64,000 nt of DNA from Calliopsis andreniformis (lineage: Eukaryota > Arthropoda > Insecta > Hymenoptera > Andrenidae), in assembly GCF_051401765.1 (NCBI RefSeq), contig NW_027480422.1, positions 13,410,001 to 13,474,000 of the forward strand. Direction: 5' to 3'. The notes beneath the pieces are model-generated. The model ran no database searches and was not told where the DNA came from. It was given only the letters and a program-made list of their open reading frames with translations. Shown one piece after another: positions 1-14,110 of this stretch. Each line of letters opens with the position of its first letter. Within the stretch, counting starts at the first letter, position 1. The translations under genes and the position numbers were made by a program.

Positions 1-178
1 TCTGCATTCCGGGCAACCTAGGCTTCACTCTAGGTCGTTGCTCCACCACATCGAATAGCTACGGCCTTAGGAGTCAAGGCCAGAGTCATAAAATACAAAA
101 TAAATACAACAGTTTTTCCATCGTATAACAAGAATAATTGCAACCAGTGTGAAAGTGATGGTCATTTGTACATTCCGG

Positions 179-207
179 GCAACCTAGGCTTCACTCTAGG
201 GCGTTGC
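179..207. other. Conserved dyad in the satellite monomer (example copy)
   Basis: This is one representative of a dyad found in most monomers of both arrays. CCTAG at 183-187 pairs with CTAGG at 196-200 across an 8-base loop. Outside it, GCAA at 179-182 pairs with TTGC at 204-207 after a 3-base bulge. The centre contains the palindrome CCTAGG. The arms stay intact in most monomers although the flanking sequence varies. A non-B-form or protein-binding role is inference. Confidence 0.6.
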
Positions 208-2229
208 TCCACCAGATCGAATAGTTAGGGCCTAAGAAGTCAACGCCAGGAGCATAAAATACAATATAAATACAACAGTTTTTCCCTTGTATAACAGGAA
301 TAATTGCAACCAGTGTGAAATATATGGTCATTTCTACGATACGGGCAACCTAGGCTTCACTCTAGGGCGTCGTTCCACCAGATCGAATAGTTAGGGCCTA
401 AGAAGTCTACGCCAGAAGCATAAAATACAATACAAATACAACAGCTTTTCCATCGTATTACAGGAATAATTGCAACCAGTGTGAATGGTATGGTCATTTC
501 TACGTTCCGGGCAACCTAGGCTTCACTCTAGGGCGTTGCTCCACCACATCGAATAGCTGCGGCCTTAGAAGTCAACGCCAGAAGCATAAAATACAATATA
601 AATACAACAGTTTTTCCATCGTATAACAGGAATAATTGCAACCAGTGTCAAAGACATGGTCATTTCTACGCTACGGGCAACCTAAGCTTCACTCTAGGGC
701 GTTGCTCCACCACATCGAATAGCTACGGCCTTAGGAGTCAACGCCAGAGGCATAAAATACAGAATAAATACAACAGTTTTTCCATCGTATAACAAGAATA
801 ATTGCAACCAGTGTGAATGTTATGGTCATTTCTTCGTTCCGGACAACCTTGGCTTCACCCTAGGGCGCTGCTCCAACAGATCCAATAGTTAGGACCTTAG
901 AAGTCAACGCCAGGAGCATAAAATACAATATAAATACAACAGTTTTTCAATCGTATAACAGGAATAATTGCAAACAATGTGAAAGATATGGTCATTTCTA
1001 CGTTGCGGGCATTCTAGGCTTCACTCTAGGGCATTGCTCCACCACATCGAATAGCTAGGGCCTTAGAAGTCAACGCCATAACTATAAAAAACAATATAAA
1101 TACAACAGTTTTTCCATTGTATAAAATGAATAATTGCAAACAGTGTGGAAGTGATGGTCATTTCTACTTTCCGGGCAACCTAGGCTTCACTCTAGGGCGT
1201 TGCTCCACCACATCGAACAGCTACTGCCTTAGAAGTCAACGCCTGAAGCATAAAATACAATATAAGTACAACAGTTTTTCCATAGTATAACAGGAATAAT
1301 TGCAACCAGTGTGAAAGACATGGTCATTTCTACGCTCCGGGCTGCCTAAGCTTCACTCTAGGGCGTTGCTCCACCACATCGAATAGTTAGGGCCTTAGGA
1401 GTCAACGCCAGAGGCATTAAATACAAAATAAATACAACAGTTTTTCCATCGTATAACAAGAATAATTGCAACCAGTGTGAAAGTTATGGTCATTTCTACG
1501 TTCCGGGCAACCTAGGCTTCACCCTAGGGCGTTGCTCCAGCAGATCCAATAGTTAGGACCTTAGAAGGCAACGCCAGAAGCATAAAATACAATATAAATA
1601 CAACAGTTTTTCCCTTGTATAACAGGAATAATTGCAACCAGTGTGAAATATATGGTCATTTCTACGGTACGAGCAACCTAGGCTTCACTCTAGGGCGTCG
1701 TTCCACCAGATCGAATAGTTAGGGCCTAAGAAGTCTACGCGAGAAGCATAAAATACAATATAAATACAACAGCTTTTCCATCGTATATAATGTATATTTG
1801 CAAACAGTGTGAAAGTAACGGTCATTTCTACGTTCCGGGCAACCTAGGCTTCACCCTATTACGTTGCTCCACTAGATCGAATAGCCAGGGCCTTAGAAGT
1901 CAACGCCAGGAGCATAAAATAAAATAAAAATACAGCAGTTATTCCATCGTATAACTGGAATAATTACAATCAGTGTGAAAGGAATGGGCATTTCTACGTT
2001 CCGTGCAACCTAGACTTCACTCTAGGCCGTTGCTCCACCAGGTCGAATAGTTGGGGCCTTAGAAAACAACTCCAGGCGCATAAAATACAATATAAATACA
2101 AAAGTTTTTCCGTCGTATAACAGGAATAATTGCCACCAGTGTGAAAGTGATAGTCATTTCTGCATTCCGGGCAACCTAGGCTTCATTCTAGGGCGTTGCT
2201 CCACCACATCGAATAGCTGCGGCCTAAGA

Positions 2230-4980
2230 AGTCAACGCCAGAAGCATAAAATACACAATAAATACAACAGTTTTTCCCTTGTATAACAGGAATAATTGCA
2301 ACCAGTGTGAAAGCTATGGTCATTTCTACGTTCCGGGCAACCTAGGCTTCACTCTAGGGCGGTTCTCCACCACATCGAATAGTTAGGGCCTTAGAAGTCA
2401 ATGCCAGAAGCATAAAATGCCATATAAATACAACAGTTTTTGCACTGTATATAATGAATAATTGCAAACAGTGTGGAAGTAATGGTCATTTCTACGTTCC
2501 GGCCAACCTAGGCTTCACTCTAGGGCGTTGCTCAACCACATCGAAAGCTACGGCCTTAGAAGTCAACGCCATAACTATAAAATACAATATAAATACAACA
2601 GTTTTTCCATTGTATAAAATGAATAATTGCAAACAGTGTGGAAGTAATGGTTATTTCTACGTTCCGTGCAACCTAGGCTTCACGCTAGGGCGTTGCTCCA
2701 CCACATCGAATAGCTACGGCATTAGGAGTCAACGCCAGAGGCATAACATAAGATATAAGCACAACAATTTTTCCATCGCATAAAATGTATAATTGCAAGC
2801 AGTGTGAAGGTAATGGTCATTTCTACGTTCTGGGCAACCTAGGCTTCACTGTAGAGCGTTGCTCCACCAGATCGAATAGTTACGGCCTTAGAAGTCAACG
2901 CCCGAAGCATAAAATGCAAAATAAATAGAACAGTTTTTCCATTGTATAAAACGAATAATTGCAACCAGTGTGAAAGCTATGGTCATTTATACATTCCGGG
3001 CAACCTAGGCTTCACCCTAGGGCATTGTTCCACCAGATCGAATAGTTAGGGCCTAAGAAGTCAACGCCAGAAGCATAAAATACAATATAAATACAACAGC
3101 TCTTCCATCGTATATAATGTATATTTGCAAACAGTGTGAAAGTAAAGGTTATTTCTACGTACCGGGCAACCTAGGTTTCGCTGTAGGGCGCTGCTCCACC
3201 AGATCGAATAGCTAGGGACTTAGAAGTCAACCCCAGAAGCATAAAATACAATAAAAATACAACAGTTTTTCCATCGTATAAAATGTATAATTGCAAGAAT
3301 TGTGAAGGCAATGGTCATTTCTACGTTCCGGGCAACCTAGGCTCAACTCTAGAGCGTTGCTTCACCAGATCGAATAGTTAGGGCCTTAGATGTCAACGCC
3401 CGAAGCATAAAATACAAAATAAATAGAACAGTTTTTCCATTGTATAAAACGAATAATTGCAACCAGTGTGAAAGTTATGGTCATTTCTACGTTCCGGGCA
3501 ACCTAGGCTTAACTGTAGGGCGTTGCTGCACCAGATCGCATAGTTAGCGACTTAGAATTTATCGCCAGAAGCATAAAATACAATAAAAATGCAACAGTTT
3601 TTCCATCGTATAACATGAATGACTGCAACCAGGGTGCAAGTACTGGTCATTTCTACGTCCCGGGCGACCTAGGCTTCACTCTAGGGCGTTGCTCCACCAG
3701 ATCGAATATCTAGGGACTTAGAAGTCAACGCTAGAAGCATAAAATAAAAGAAAAATACAACAGTTTTTCCATCGTATAAAACGAATAATTGCAACCAGTA
3801 TGAAAGCTATGGTCATTTATACGTTCCGGGCAACCTAGGCTTCACTCTGGGGCGTTCGTCCACCAGGTCGAATAGTTAGGGCCTTAGAAAACAACTCCAG
3901 ACGCATAAAATACAATATAAATACAACAGTTTTTCCACGGTATAAAACGAATAATTGCAACCAGTATGAAAGTTATGGTCAGTTCCACGTTCCGGGCAAC
4001 CTAGGCTTCACCCTAGGGCGTTGCTCCACCAGATCGAATAGTTAGGGCCTAAGAAGTCAACGCCAGAAGCATAAAAAACAATAGTAATACAACAGTTCTT
4101 CCATCGTATAACAGGAATAAATGCAATCAGTGTGAAAGGTACGGTCATTTCTACGTTCCGGGCAACCTAGGCTTCACTCTAGGACGTTGCTCCACCACAT
4201 CGAATAGCTGCGGCCTTAGAAGTCAGCGCCAGAAGCATAAAATACAATATAAATACAACAGTTTTTCAGTCGTATAACAGGAATAATTGCAAACAGTGTG
4301 AAAGATATGGTCATTTCTACGTTCCGGGCAACCTAGGCTTCACTCTAGGGCGTTGCTCCACCACATCGTATGGCTACGGCCTTAGAAGTCAACGCCATAA
4401 CTATAAAAAACAATATAAATACAACAGTTCTTCCATTGTCTAAAATGAATAATTGCAACCACAGTGAAGGTGATGGTCATTTCTACGTCCCGGGCGACCT
4501 AGGCTTCACTCTAGGGCGTTGCTCCACCAGATCGAATATCTAGGGACTTAGAAGTCAACGCTAGAAGCATAAAATAAAAGAAAAATACAACAGTCTTTCC
4601 ATCGTATAAAACGAATAATTGCAACCAGTATGAAAGCTATGGTCATTTATACGTTCCTGGCCACCTAGGCTTCACTCTGGGGCATTGTCCAACCAGATCG
4701 AGTAGTTAGGGCCTAAGAAGTCTACACCAGGAGCATAAAATACAATATAAATACAACAGTTTTTGCATCGTATAATACGAATAATTGCAACCAGTGTGAA
4801 AGTACTGGTCATTTCTACGTTCCGGGTAACCTAGGCTTCACTCTTTAGCGCTGCTCCACCAGATCGAATAGCTAGGGCCTTAGAAGTCAACGCCAGAAGC
4901 ACAAAATAAAGTAAAAATACAACAGTTATTCCATCGTATAACAGGAATAATTACAACCAGTGTGAAAGTAATGGGCATTT
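2230..4980. repeat. Segmental duplication within array A, copy 1
   Basis: This multi-monomer block recurs near 11856-14110. The offset between copies is 9,626 bp (58 monomers) around 2454 and 9,128 bp (55 monomers) from about 3650 to 4490. Shared private variants include a 2-base deletion near 2544 that shortens one monomer. The step in offset shows that the second copy lacks three monomers. Block ends are approximate because neighbouring monomers are related. Confidence 0.7.
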
Positions 4981-7900
4981 CTACGTTCCGTGCAACCTAG
5001 GCTTCACTCTAGGGCGTTCGTCCACCAGGTCGAATAGTTAGGGCCTTAGAAAACAACTCCAGACGCATAAAATACAATATAAATACAAGAGTTTTTCAAT
5101 CGTATACTAGGAATAATTGCAAACAGTGTGAAAGATATGGTCATTTCTACTTTCCGGGCAACCTAGGCTTCACTCTAGGGCGTTTCTCCACCACATCGAA
5201 TAGCTACGGCCTTAGAAGTCAACGCCAGAAGCACAAAATAAAATAAAAATACAACAGTTATTCCATCGTATAACAGGAATAATTACAACCAGTGTGAAAG
5301 TAATGGGCATTTCTACGTTCCGTGCAACCTAGGCTTCACTCTAGGGCGTTGCTCCACCAGGTCGAATAGTTAGGGCCTTAGAAAACAACTCCAGACGCAT
5401 AGAATACAATATAAATACAACAGTTTTTCCACGGTATAAAACGAATAATTGCAACCAGTATGAGAGTTATGGTCAGTTCTACGTTCCGGGCAACCTAGGC
5501 TTCACCCTAGGGCGTTGCTCCACCAGATCGATTAGTTAGGGCCTAAGAAGTCAACGCCAGAAGCATAAAATACAATAGAAATACAACAGTTTTTCCATCG
5601 TATAACAGGAATAATTGTAATCAGTGTGAAAGGTATGGTGATTTCTACGTTCCGGGCAACCTAGGCTTCATTCTAGGGCGTTGCTCCACCACATCGAATA
5701 GCTGCGGCCTAAGAAGTCAACGCCAGAAGCATAAAATACACAATAAATACAACAGTTTTTCCCTTGTATAACAGGAATAATTGCAACCAGTGTGAAAGCT
5801 ATGGTCATTTCTACGTTCCGGGCAACCTAGGCTTCACTCTAGGGCGGTTCTCCACCACATCGAATAGTTAGAGCCTTAGAAGTCAATGCCAGAAGCATAA
5901 AATGCCATATAAATACAACAGTTTTTGCATCGTATAATACGAATAATTGCAACCAGTGTGAAAGTACTGGTCATTTCTACGTTCCGGGTAACCTAGGCTT
6001 CACTCTTTAAGGCTGCTCCACCAGATCGAATAGCTAGGGCCTTAGAAGTCAACGCCAGAAGCACAAAATAAAGTAAAAATACAACAGTTATTCCATCGTA
6101 TAACAGGAATAATTACAACCAGTGTGAAAGTAATGGGCATTTCTACGTTCCGTGCAACCTAGGCTTCACTCTAGGGCGTTCGTCCACCAGGTCGAATAGT
6201 TAGGGCCTTAGAAAACAACTCCCGACGCATAAAATACAATATAAATACAAGAGTTTTTCCACGGTATAAAACGAATAATTGCAACCAGTATGAAAGTTAT
6301 GGTCAGTTCCACGTTCCGGGCAACCTAGGCTTCACCCTAGGGCGTTGCTCCACCAGATCGAATAGTTAGGGCCTAAGAAGTCAACGCCAGAAGCATGAAA
6401 TACAATAGAAATACAACAGTTCTTCCATCGTATAACAGGAATAAATGCAATCAGTGTGAAAGGTATGGTCATTTCTACGTTCCGGGCAACCTAGGCTTCA
6501 CTCTAGGACGTTGATCTACCACATCGAATAGCTGCGGCCTTAGAAGTCAACGCCAGAAGCATAAAATACAATATAAATACAACAGTTTTTCAGTCGTATA
6601 ACAGGAATAATTGCAAACAGTGTGAAAGATATGGTCATTTCTACGTTCCGGGCAACCTAGGCTTCACTCTTTGGCGTTGCTCCACCAGAACGAATAGCTA
6701 CGGCATTAGGAGTCAACGCCAGAGGCATAACATACAATATAAGCACAACAATTTTTCCATCGTATAAAACGAACAATTGCAATCAGTATGAAGGTTATAG
6801 TCATTTCTACGTTCCCGGCAACCTAGGCTTCACTCTAGTACGTTGTTCCTCCATATCGAATAGCTAGGACCTAAGAATTCTACACCACGAGCATAAAATA
6901 CAATATAAATACAACAGTTTTTCCATTGTATAATACGAATAATTGCAACCAGTGTGAAAGTACTGGTCATTTCTACGTTCCGGGTAACCTAGGCTTCACT
7001 CTTTGGCGTTGCTCCACCAGAACGAATAGCTAGGGCCTTAGAAGTCAACGCCAGAAGCACAAAATAAAATAAAAATACAACAGTTATTCCATCGTATAAC
7101 AGCAATAATTATAACCAGTGTGAAAGTAATGGGCATTTCTACGTTCCGTGCAACCTAGGCTTCACTCTAGGGCGTTGGTCCACCAGGCCGAATAGTTAGG
7201 GCCTTAGAAAACAACTCGAGACGCATAAAATACAATATAAATACAACAGTTTTTCCACGGTATACAACGAATAATTGCAACCAGTATGAAAGTTACGGTC
7301 AGTTCTACGTTCCGGGCAATCTAGGCTTCACCCTAGGGCGTTGCTCCACCAGATCAAATAGTTAGGGCCTAAGAAGTCAACGCCAGAAGCATAAAATACA
7401 ACAGAAATACAACAGTTCTTCCATCGTATAACAGGAATAATTGCAATCAGTGTGAAAGGTATGGCCATTTCTACGTTCCGGGCAACCTAGGCTTCACTCT
7501 AGGACGTTGCTCCACCACATCGAATAGCTGCGGCCTCAGAAGTCAACGCCAGAAGCATAAAATACAATATAAATACAACAGTTTTTCAGTCGTATAACAG
7601 GAGTAATTGCAAACAGTGTGAAAGATATGGTCCTTTCTACATTCCGGGCATCCTAGGCTTCACTCTAGGGCATTGCTCCACCACATCGATTAGCTACGGC
7701 CTTAGAAGTCAACGCCATAACTATAAAAAACAATATAAATACAACGATTTTTCCATCGTATAACAAGAATAATTGCAACCAGTGTGAAAGTGATGGTCAT
7801 TTCTACATTCCGGGCAACCTAGTCTTCACTCTAGGGCGTTGGTCCACAAGGTCGAATAGTTAGGGCCTCAGAAAACAACTCCAGACGCAAAACATACAAT

Positions 7901-10900
7901 ATAGGTACAACAGTTTTTCCACGGTATAAAACGAATAATTGCAACCAGTATGAGAGTTATGGTCAGTTCTACGTTCCGGGCAACCTAGGCTTCACCCTAG
8001 GGCGTTGCTCCACCAGATCGATTAGTTAGGGCCTAAGAAGTCAACGCCAGAAGCATAAAATACAATAGATATACAACAGTTTTTCCATCGTATAACAGGA
8101 ATAATTGTAATCAGTGTGAAAGGTATGGTCATTTCTACGTTCCGGGCAACCTAGGCTTCATTCTAGGGCGTTGCTCCACCACATCGAATAGCTGCGGCCT
8201 TAGGAGTCAACGCCAGAGGCATAAAATACAAAATAAATACAACAGTTTTTCCATCGTATAACAAGAGTAATTGAGACCAGTGTGAAAGTGATGGTCATTT
8301 CTACATTGCGGGCAACCTAGTCTTCACTCTAGGGCGTTGCTCCACCAGATCGAATAGTTAGGGACTAAGAAGTCAACGCCAGAAGCATAAAATACACAAT
8401 AAATACAACAGTTTTTCCCTTGTATAACAGGAATAATTGCAACCAGTGTGAAAGCTATGGTCATTTCTACGTTCCGGGCAACCTAGGCTTCACTCTAGGG
8501 CGGTTCTCCACCACATCGAATAGTTAGGGCCTTAGAAGTCAACGCCAGAAGCATAAAATAAAATATAAATACAACAGTTATTCCTTCGTATAACAGGAAT
8601 AATTACAACCAGTGTGAAAGTAATGGGCATTTCTACGTTCCGTGCAACCTGGGCTTCACCAGAGGGCGTTGCTCCACCAGATCCAATAGTTAGGACCTAA
8701 GAAGTCAACGCCAGAAGCATAAAATACAAAATAGATCCAACAGTTTTACCATCGTATAACAGGAATAATTGCAACCCGTGTGAAAGTGATGGTCATTTCT
8801 ACGTTCCGGGCAACGTAGGATTCACTCTAGGGCGTTGTTCCGCCAGATCGAATAGTTAGGGACTAAGAAGTCAACGCCAGAAGCATAAACTGCAATATAA
8901 ATACAAAAGTTATTCCCTTGTAGAACAGGAATAATTGCAACCAGTGTGCAAGGTATGGTCATTTCTACGTTCCGTGCAACCTAGGCTACACTCGAGGGCA
9001 TTGCTCCACCACATCGAATAGCTACGACCTTAGAAGTCAACGCCATAACTATAAAATACAATATAAATACAACAGTTCTTCCATTGTATAAAATGAATAA
9101 TTGCAAACAGTGTGGAAGTAATGGTTATATCTACGTTCCGGGCAACCTAGGCTTCACGCTATGGCGTTGCTCCACCACATCGAATAGCTACGACCTTAGG
9201 AGTCAACGCGAGAGGCATAACATACAATATAAGTAAAACAGTTTTTCCATCGTATAATACGAATATTTGCAACCAGTGAGAAAGTACTGGTCATTTCTAC
9301 GTTCCGGGTAACCTAGGCTTCACTCTTTGGCGTTGCTCCACCAGATCGAATAGTTAGGGCCTTAGAAGTCAACGCCAGAAGCACAAAATAAAATAAAAAT
9401 ACAACAGTTATTCCATCGTATAACAGGAATAATTGCCACCAGTGTGAAAGTGATGGTCATTTCTTCATTCCGGGCAACCTAGCATTCACTCTAGGGCGTT
9501 GGTCCTCCAGATAGAATAGGTAGGGCCCAGAAAGTCAACGCCAGAAGCATAAAATACAATATAAATACAACAGTTTTTCCATCGTATAACAGGTATAATT
9601 GCAACAAGTGCGAAAGGTATGGTCATTTCTACGTTCCGGGCAACCTAGGCTTCACCCTAGGGCGCTGCTCCACCACATCGAATAGCTGCGGCCTTAGAAG
9701 TAAACGCCAGAACAATAAAATACAATATAAATACAACAGTTTTTCAATCGCATAACAGGAATAGTTGCAAACAGTGTGAAAGATATGGCCATTTCTACGT
9801 TCCGGGCATCCTAGGCTTCACTCTAGGGCATTGCTCCACCACATCGATTAGCTACGGCCTTAGAAGTCAACGCCACAACTATGAAAAACGATATAAATGC
9901 AACAGTTTTTCCATTGTATAAAATGAATAATTGCAAACAGTGTGGAGGTAATGTTCATTTCTACTTTCCGGGCAACCTAGGCTTCACTCTAGGGCGTTTC
10001 TCCACCACATCGAATGGCTACGGCCTTAGAACTCAACGTCTGAAGCATAAAATATAATATAAATACAACAGTTTTACCATCGTATAACAGGAATAATTGC
10101 AACCAGTGTGAAAGACATGGTCATTTCTACGTTCCGGGCAAACTAGGCTTCACTCTAGGGCGATGCTCCACCACATCGAATAGCTACGGCCTTAGGAGTC
10201 AACGTCAGAGGCATAAAATGCAAAATAAATACAACAGTTTTTCCATCGTATAACAAGAATAATTGAAACCAGTGTGAAAGTGATGGTCATTTCTACATTC
10301 CGGGCAACCTAGGCTTCACTCTAGGGCGTTGCTCAATCACATCGAATAGCTACGGCCTTAGAAGTCAACGCCATAACTATAAAATACAATATAAATACAA
10401 CAGTTTTTCCATTGTATAAAATGAATAATTGCAAACAGTGTGGAAGTAATGGTCATTTCTACGTTCCGGTCAACCTAGGCTTCACTCTAGGGCGTTGCTC
10501 AAACACGTCGAATAGCTACGGCCTTAGAAGTCAACGCCATAACTATAAAATACAATATAAACACAAGAGTTTTTCCATTATATGAATGAATAATTGCAAA
10601 CAGTGTGGAAGTAATGGTTATTTCTACGTTCCGGGCAACCTAGGCTTCACGCTAGGGCGTAGCTCCAGCACATCGAATAGCTACGGCATTAGGAGTCAAC
10701 GCCAGAGGCATAACATACAATATAAGCACAACAATTTTTCCATCGTATAAAATGTATAATTGCAAGCAGTGTGAAGGTAATGGTAATTTCTACGTTCCGG
10801 GCAACCTAGGCTTCACTCTAGGGCGTTGCTCCACCACATCGAATAGCTGCGGCCTTGGAAGTCAACGCCAGAAGCATAAAATACAATATAAATACAACAG

Positions 10901-11855
10901 TTTTTCAATCGTATACTAGGAATAATTGCAAACAGTGTGAAAGATATGGTCATTTCTACTTTCCGGGCAACCTAGGCTTCACTCTAGGGCGTTTCTCCAC
11001 CACATCGAATAGCTACGGCCTTAGAAGTCAACGCCAGAAGCACAAAATAAAATAAAAATACAACAGTTATTCCATCGTATAACAGGAATAATTACAACCA
11101 GTGTGAAAGTAATGGGCATTTCTACGTTCCGTGCAACCTAGGCTTCACTCTAGGGCGTTGCTCCACCAGGTCGAATAGTTAGGGCCTTAGAAAACAACTC
11201 CAGACGCATAGAATACAATATAAATACAACAGTTTTTCCACGGTATAAAACGAATAATTGCAACCACTATGAGAGTTATGGTCAGTTCTACGTTCCGGGC
11301 AACCTAGGCTTCACCCTAGGGCGTTGCTCCACCAGATCGATTAGTTAGGGCCTAAGAAGTCAACGCCAGAAGCATAAAATACAATATAAATACAACAGTT
11401 TTTCCACGGTATAAAACGAATAATTGCAACCAGTATGAAAGTTATGGTCAGTTCCACGTTCCGGGCAACCTAGGCTTCACCCTAGGGCGTTGCTCCACCA
11501 GATCGAATAGTTAGGGCCTTAGAAGTCAACGCCAGAAGCACAAAATAAAATAAAAATACAACAGTTATTCCATCGTATAACAGGAATAATTACAACCAGT
11601 GTGAAAGTAATGGGCATTTCTACGTTCCGGGCAACCTAGGCTTCATTCTAGGGCGTTGCTCCACCACATCGAATAGCTGCGGCCTTAGGAGTCAACGCCA
11701 GAGGCATAAAATACAAAATAAATACAACAGTTTTTCCATCGTATAACAAGAGTAATTGAGACCAGTGTGAAAGTGATGGTCATTTCTACATTGCGGGCAG
11801 CCTAGTCTTCACTCTAGGGCGTTGCTCCACCAGATCGAATAGTTAGGGCCTAAGA

Positions 11856-14110
11856 AGTCAACGCCAGAAGCATAAAATACACAATAAATACAACAGTTTT
11901 TCCCTTGTATAACAGGAATAATTGCAACCAGTGTGAAAGCTATGGTCATTTCTACGTTCCGGGCAACCTAGGCTTCACTCTAGGGCGGTTCTCCACCACA
12001 TCGAATAGTTAGGGCCTTAGAAGTCAATGCCAGAAGCATAAAATGCCATATAAATACAACAGTTTTTGCACTGTATATAATGAATAATTGCAAACAGTGT
12101 GGAAGTAATGGTCATTTGTACGTTCCTGCCAACCTAGGCTTCACTCTAGGGCGTTGCTCAACCACATCGAAAGCTACGGCCTTAGAAGTCAACGCCATAA
12201 CTATAAAATACAATATAAATACAACAGTTTTTCCATTGTATAAAATGAATAATTGCAAACAGTGTGGAAGTAATGGTTATTTCTACGTTCCGTGCAACCT
12301 AGGCTTCACGCTAGGGCGTTGCTCCACCACATCGAATAGCTACGGCATTAGGAGTCAACGCCAGAGGCATAACATAAGATATAAGCACAACAATTTTTCC
12401 ATCGCATAAAATGTATAATTGCAAGCAGTGTGAAGGTAATGGTCATTTCTACGTTCTGGGCAACCTAGGCTTCACTGTAGAGCGTTGCTCCACCAGATCG
12501 AATAGTTACGGCCTTAGAAGTCAACGCCCGAAGCATAAAATGCAAAATAAATAGATCAGTTTTTCCATTGTATAAAACGAATAATTGCAACCAGTGTGAA
12601 AGTTATGGTCATTTCTACGTACCGGGCAACCTAGGCTTAACTGTAGGGCGTTGCTGCACCAGATCGCATAGTTAGCGACTTAGAATTTAACGCCAGAAGC
12701 ATAAAATACAATAAAAATCCAACAGTTTTTCCATCGTATAACATGAATGACTGCAACCAGTGTGCAAGTACTGGTCATTTCAACGTCCCGGGCGACCTAG
12801 GCTTCACTCTAGGGCGTTGCTCCACCAGATCGAATATCTAGGGACTTAGAAGTCAACGCTAGAAGCATAAAATAAAAGAAAAATACAACAGTTTTTCCAT
12901 CGTATAAAACGAACAATTGCAACCAGTATGAAAGCTATGGTCATTTATACGTTCCGGGCAACCTAGGCTTCACTCTGGGGCGTTCGTCCACCAGGTCGAA
13001 TAGTTAGGGCCTTAGAAAACAACTCCAGACGCATAAAATACAATATAAATACAACAGTTTTTCCACGGTATAAAACGAATAATTGCAACCAGTATGAAAG
13101 TTATGGTCAGTTCCACGTTCCGGGCAACCTAGGCTTCACCCTAGGGCGTTGCTCCACCAGATCGAATAGTTAGGGCCTAAGAAGTCAACGCCAGAAGCAT
13201 AAAAAACAATAGTAATACAACAGTTCTTCCATCGTATAACAGGAATAAATGCAATCAGTGTGAAAGGTACGGTCATTTCTACGTTCCGGGCAACCTAGGC
13301 TTCACTCTAGGACGTTGCTCCACCACATCGAATAGCTGCGGCCTTAGAAGTCAGCGCCGGAAGCATAAAATACAATATAAATACAACAGTTTTTCAGTCG
13401 TATAACAGGAATAATTGCAAACAGTGTGAAAGATATGGTCATTTCTACGTTCCGGGCAACCTAGGCTTCACTCTAGGGCGTTGCTCCACCACATCGAATG
13501 GCTACGACCTTAGAAGTCAACGCCATAACTATAAAAAACAATATAAATACAACAGTTCTTCCATTGTCTAAAATGAATAATTGCAACCACAGTGAAGGTG
13601 ATGGTCATTTCTACGCCCCGGGCGACCTAGGCTTCACTCTAGGGCGTTGCTCCACCAGATCGAATATCTAGGGACTTAGAAGTCAACGCTAGAAGCATAA
13701 AATAAAAGAAAAATACAACAGTCTTTCCATCGTATAAAACGAATAATTGCAACCAGTATGAAAGCTATGGTCATTTATACGTTCCGGGCCACCTAGGCTT
13801 CACTCTGGGGCATTGTCCAACCAGATCGAGTAGTTAGGGCCTAAGAAGTCTACACCAGGAGCATAAAATACAATATAAATACAACAGTTTTTGCATCGTA
13901 TAATACGAATAATTGCAACCAGTGTGAAAGTACTGGTCATTTCTACGTTCCGGGTAACCTAGGCTTCACTCTTTGGCGCTGCTCCACCAGATCGAATAGC
14001 TAGGGCCTTAGAAGTCAACGCCAGAAGCACAAAATAAAGTAAAAATACAACAGTTATTCCATTGTATAACAGGAATAATTACAACCAGTGTGAAAGTAAT
14101 GGGCATTTCT
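11856..14110. repeat. Segmental duplication within array A, copy 2
   Basis: This is the partner of the 2230-4980 block. It carries the same private variants, including the shortened monomer near 12170, but lacks three monomers (498 bp) that copy 1 holds between about 2960 and 3460. The joint falls near 12590-12610 inside sequence common to all monomers, which fits in-register unequal exchange. Confidence 0.7.

Noticed and set aside
2454..2783. 109-codon plus-strand frame with CKQC motifs, repeated at 12080-12409
   Set aside because: It is two satellite monomers read through because a 2-base deletion changes phase. The cysteine motif is simply part of the monomer, and the duplicate exists because the whole block is duplicated.
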